A stretch of DNA of 64,000 bases, taken from the NCBI RefSeq assembly GCF_030272615.1, contig NC_081409.1:879689220-879753219 (forward strand), given 5' to 3'. The notes below the pieces were generated by a model that did not search any database, was not told the origin of the DNA, and saw nothing but the letters and a program-made list of their open reading frames with translations. The first letter of the stretch is position 1. Each line of letters starts with the position of its first letter. The position numbers and the translations under genes were made by a program. Shown in pieces: positions 60,061 to 64,000 of this stretch. Source of the stretch: Cryptomeria japonica. Its lineage: Eukaryota > Streptophyta > Pinopsida > Cupressales > Cupressaceae.

Positions 60061-63000
60061 AAGAATAAGAATTTTGAGAATTCAGTTGATAAATGCTTGT
60101 CAACATCAACCTATTCATAGTCACTATCAAAAGCATTAGGAGTTGTATTTCTATTATGAATATCATTTTCACCTATTTCCTCATCAATATTTATAGAAAG
60201 AGGAGCTCTCACATGAATAGAAGTAAAACTATCACATGTTTTTTGCAATTTATGTTTAGGAGATTTAGGTTCCACAACTTGCTTAGAAGAAAAGGGAATC
60301 ATGTCAACTATTAAAGTTTTAGGAGATTGAATAGTTTGAGGGACAACTTCACAAGCTCGAACACAATGTCTTCGTTGGTTTTCTCTCACACAACGATTTC
60401 CTCTAGTCCTAGTGGAAGGATAAGAAGGAAGAGGAACATTCGTTGAAGGAGGAATATTCTAATCTTTTATAGTTGAAGGTTTAAGTTGAGGTCTTTTAGG
60501 TTGAACAAAAGGAGAAGCAAGCCTCTTCTCTCTATAAGAGGAAGGAGGTGGAACTGCACCACATAAAGGAGGAATATTAGGTGTAGGAAGGATACCAGAT
60601 CCATCATGAGGTGGAGGTATGAGTCTAACCTTAGGAGGAACATTGTTTTGTTTCTTAGGACAAGTCATAGACACATCCATAGGAATAGGTTGAGGATCTT
60701 CCTTAAGAGGAAAATTTGTTCTATGTGTGAGGGGAATAACTTCATCTTCAAGAATGATAGGAATGTCAAGAGTTGGGGATCTAGGTTGACTCAAGGATAA
60801 GATCATATCTTTCTTTCATTTTTGATAAGATTGAAAAAGAGCGTCACTCCTTGATGGAAGAGATTGAAATTGCTTAGGCCAAAAGAGATCAATAGGAACA
60901 CCAGGGCTTCTTTTAGATTATTTAAATAAGCTATGGTTCACAGTTATGATTTTTTCATTGTGAGGAAATTTCAAACACCTATAGATTGGAGAAGCAATAG
61001 CCCTCATGGAAGATAACCAAGGATAGCCCAGCTTCACATGAAATTGCTCGGAAGAGGGAGTGATAATAAAGTCAACATCCATAGATTTAGTATGAACTTC
61101 AACAGGGAGGGTGATAGAGCCAATGGTAGGACAAGAGAATCCATCAAATAACTTCACCACTACATTAGAGTCATCATATATTGGTTTATGCAATCGTAAA
61201 GTGAAAAGATAATCCTCAGTTATGACATCAACCATGCAAGAGGGATCAATAAGGGCACCACAAAAAGGTATATTCTTAACCTTCACAACTATGTATAAAG
61301 AGCCATAGTGTGCTCTAATGGTCTCACTAGAGTCAAATGTAATACAAGGATCCTTAGGTGTATCTTTTCTCTCTACCATGTTTATCGAGTTCGGAGCCAT
61401 AGAAGTGAATTCCTCAGAAGAGAAAGAAGTGGGAATAGTTTCAATCATGTTACATGTATGAGACGACAAGGGATCAGTGAAAATATTAAGATTTTTATTA
61501 GGAGGAGCTACTGATTTATTTCCCTTATCATTCACATGTACCATGGATATACTATTATTATCAATTAAATCTTGAATCTTACTTTTCAATGCAAAACATT
61601 TCTCAGTATCATGACTAGGCTGACAATGAAATTGACAAAAGGAATTGTTATCAAAATAAGGGGATGCTACCTTAGAAGGATCAACTGGTTTGATAGGAGG
61701 AAGTTTTATAACATTTCTTCACAACAACTGAGATATAATACTATGTAAAGATTCATTTAAAGGAGTAAATTGTCTTTCTCTTTTAAAAATTTAGAAATAG
61801 GAGGCACACCTATTGTAGCATTCACATTGTTGTTGTTGATTGTATTATTAAACTTTATGAATCTTTTTGTTTGTTTGAAATTCACAAACAGTTGTTGAAC
61901 ACTCTCCCCCTTATCACTCAGAGCCATAGGAGTTGATTGGTCCATTTGACTCACAGTTAGTTGATAATTGTGGAGTGTTGCACACAACTTTGGAAAGGAA
62001 GTAAACTTAGACAAAAGAAGCTTTTCCCTAATATCTTTTTGCAATTAGAATTGAAAATTATTTGAATATCATTATTAAGTACATGAAAATAAATTTGAGC
62101 ACACAAATGCTTATATCTACCAATTAAATCAATCACTCTTTTCTTAACACCTTGTTTACAATGTATTAAATCAGCCAAAGTGATTTTAGGACCAATGTTA
62201 TTTTAAAATTGTTGGATGAAAGAATTTGCTAGTTGTTGAAAAGAAGTGATTTAATAAGAAGGAAAAGAGAAATACCATTGTCAAGCCTTATCTCTTAGTG
62301 TTCTTGTAAACAATTTTCCAAGCAATCTTTGATCATAAGCAAAATTAGTACACAAGGTTTGGAATGTTTTGACATGCATAAGAGGATCACCTTTTTCATT
62401 ATAAAGTTCTAATTGAGGGACATCAACTTGCTTAGGTGGCATGACTTTAACAATATCAAGAGAAAGTGGGCTCACAACATCAAAGGTGGGCACACTAAAC
62501 TTGGATTGACTCATGGAAGCAATTTGTTGTTGTAAGGAAGACATGATTTGAGCAAGATTGTTAATTGTCGCTTCGGTGGAAGAGTTGATGTTAGATATAG
62601 TTGATTGAGAAGGTGTTGTGATGTTATTGAAAGAAAGCATGGATTGCTAATAAGGTGGTGAAACATTATAATAAGTAGGCATAGGAGATGATTGGGTAGG
62701 AAATGGGACACTTAAAGGAGGAACAAAGTTATTGAAGGAATTGCCCCCTTGTGTCACATTGATTGGTTGAGGGATGATAGGAATTCTTATTGAAGACATA
62801 GATAAATATGGAGGATTGAATGAAGAAGAGGGATCTACCCCATGACTAATTGTTATAGGAATGACATTTTCAATTTAAGTATCCATGATGTTGGAGGTGA
62901 AAGTAGGAACACTAATCATAGGAGTAGTCAAAGGAATAGAAGGATTGGCTTGTGTTGAAGGTTGTGACTAACCTAGGGTTTCAACATAACTTTTGATAGG

Positions 63001-63393
63001 CATGACATTAGAATCAACCATATGTGCAATGCCATACAATATATCAATCCCATTGTTATCACTTTGAATCATGTGTTTAAGACATTCAATTAATGGAAGA
63101 GCTTCACTATTAGGATACTCTTGAGACACCCATTGTTGAAAGTTATCAAATTGGTTGTCCAATTTTGAAATTTGCTCTATAGAGAATCTAGTCAAAGCTT
63201 CTTCTTCATCATGGGATTCATCATTGGGATAAATAGACACATGATTAGGAAGAGAAGAATTAGCATGATCCTCATTAAAGAAGTCACCCAAATTAGATTC
63301 CATCTCTTCGATAATTAAACCTTGGGAGGCCTTAATTCTAATGTTTCGTCTAATGGGGATGGTATAGGTAGGACTAATAGTGGTAAAACTCAT
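60060..63393 (-). pseudogene. Gypsy-like gag and protease region (element G)
   Basis: A chain of broken minus-strand frames. From ATG 63393: an N-terminal segment (MSFTTISPTYTIPIRR), a proline/serine-rich stretch, a Gag core of retrotransposon-gag type (62640-61960: YNEKGDPLMHVKTFQ, ITLADLIHCKQG), then at 61589-60918 a retropepsin-like domain (GALIDPSCMVDVITEDYL, where aspartate-threonine/serine-glycine has become DPS) followed by LGYPWLSSMRAIAS and CLKFPHNEKI, typical of Tat/Athila-like Gypsy elements. A proline-rich tail follows (60806-60111). Stops near 62280, 62040, 60917 and 60458 break it. Assignment to Gypsy rests on the Gag and protease phrases. Confidence 0.72.
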
Positions 63394-64000
63394 GCACTAG
63401 AGGGAAAGTTTAAATTTTGAATTTAGACTTATAGGAATGAAGCTTACAAAATTGAGTAATGTAAAACTTAAGCAAATAATGATTAAACAATTTGAACTTT
63501 GTTGGAGAGAGAAAAAAAGACATGCTTTCCACAAAAATAATTTTGGAGTAAATAAAAAGAAATTGGAATTTTAAAATTAGGGCCAAGGGGATACCACTTA
63601 ATTTTAAAATTAACAGAATTTTTAATATTAGGGCAGATTAAAATTAACCTCTTAATTTTAAAAATTGCCTTGAACTTTGAAATGTTGAATTTTGGAGGTA
63701 TTTTTGATTCAAGAGGGATCAAAAATCAATAAAATTAGCCAATCTTATGGATTTAGGATATTAAATATAGTCATAAAAATTTCACAAAATTTCAAGAAAA
63801 AAGCCGAGGACCGTGGCCGGAATACACATGCTCCAACCAACTTTTTTCGAAATTTTCAAGGATGAATATTATGATGATTTCAAAGCTAACCCTCAAAGAT
63901 TGGTGAATTTGATGATCTCTAGATAGGAGAAATGAAGGTTTAAATGTGAAAATAGGACCCTATTAGGGTTTTGAAGAAAAAGAGGAATTGAATTGCAAAT
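63394..64000 (-). other. Leader region of element G
   Basis: AT-rich sequence upstream of the gag start on the minus strand, running off the window. No primer-binding site or LTR is reached, and no other feature is seen. Confidence 0.5.

Overview
This is nuclear DNA from a plant, almost certainly a seed plant with a large, repeat-filled genome. A conifer-like genome is my guess, and no sequence here proves it. The grounds are several Copia-type LTR retrotransposons whose primer-binding sites match plant initiator tRNA-Met, a Gypsy-type gag/protease region, a plant DUF247 gene, and LTR insertions flanked by 5-bp target duplications. There are no operons, CRISPR arrays, rRNA or tRNA genes that I can see. 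Nearly everything is transposable-element DNA and every long reading frame is broken.

Layout. 1-3065: 5' half of a minus-strand Copia element with its LTR. 3304-29908: one plus-strand LTR element (B, TSD caatg) swollen to 26.6 kb by later insertions. Its 5' LTR is cut into three pieces (3304-3745, 20278-20304, 21502-22161) by a 16.5-kb terminal-inverted-repeat element (3746-20273, TSD atga) and by a minus-strand solo LTR (20305-21496, TSD atcat). The TIR element carries an unusual 20-bp satellite written in both orientations, and that satellite has itself received a full LTR element (A, 7413-14109, TSD atggt) and a solo LTR (14603-16056). B's second reading frame holds a further solo LTR (24630-26050, TSD tggtc). 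30772-37337: a third full LTR element (C, TSD gactt), which seems to sit inside a short exon of a minus-strand host gene. 37.5-42.6 kb: mostly anonymous, AT-rich, with a possible decayed LINE. 42739-44036: a frameshifted DUF247 gene. 44.2-58.1 kb: three broken Copia elements packed end to end (E minus, D plus, F minus). 58.1-64 kb: a minus-strand Gypsy-like element with no visible reverse transcriptase or integrase.

How the genes relate. A, B and C are one family: LTR elements with primer-binding site and polypurine tract but no protease, integrase, reverse transcriptase or RNase H. Each encodes a coiled-coil protein with CCHC zinc knuckles (ORF1) and a large protein I cannot assign (ORF2). 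ORF1 looks like the C-terminal half of the Gag of the pol-bearing Copia element E, so these elements probably borrow the replication enzymes of such a relative. This pol-less two-ORF family and the satellite-bearing TIR element are the most novel things here.
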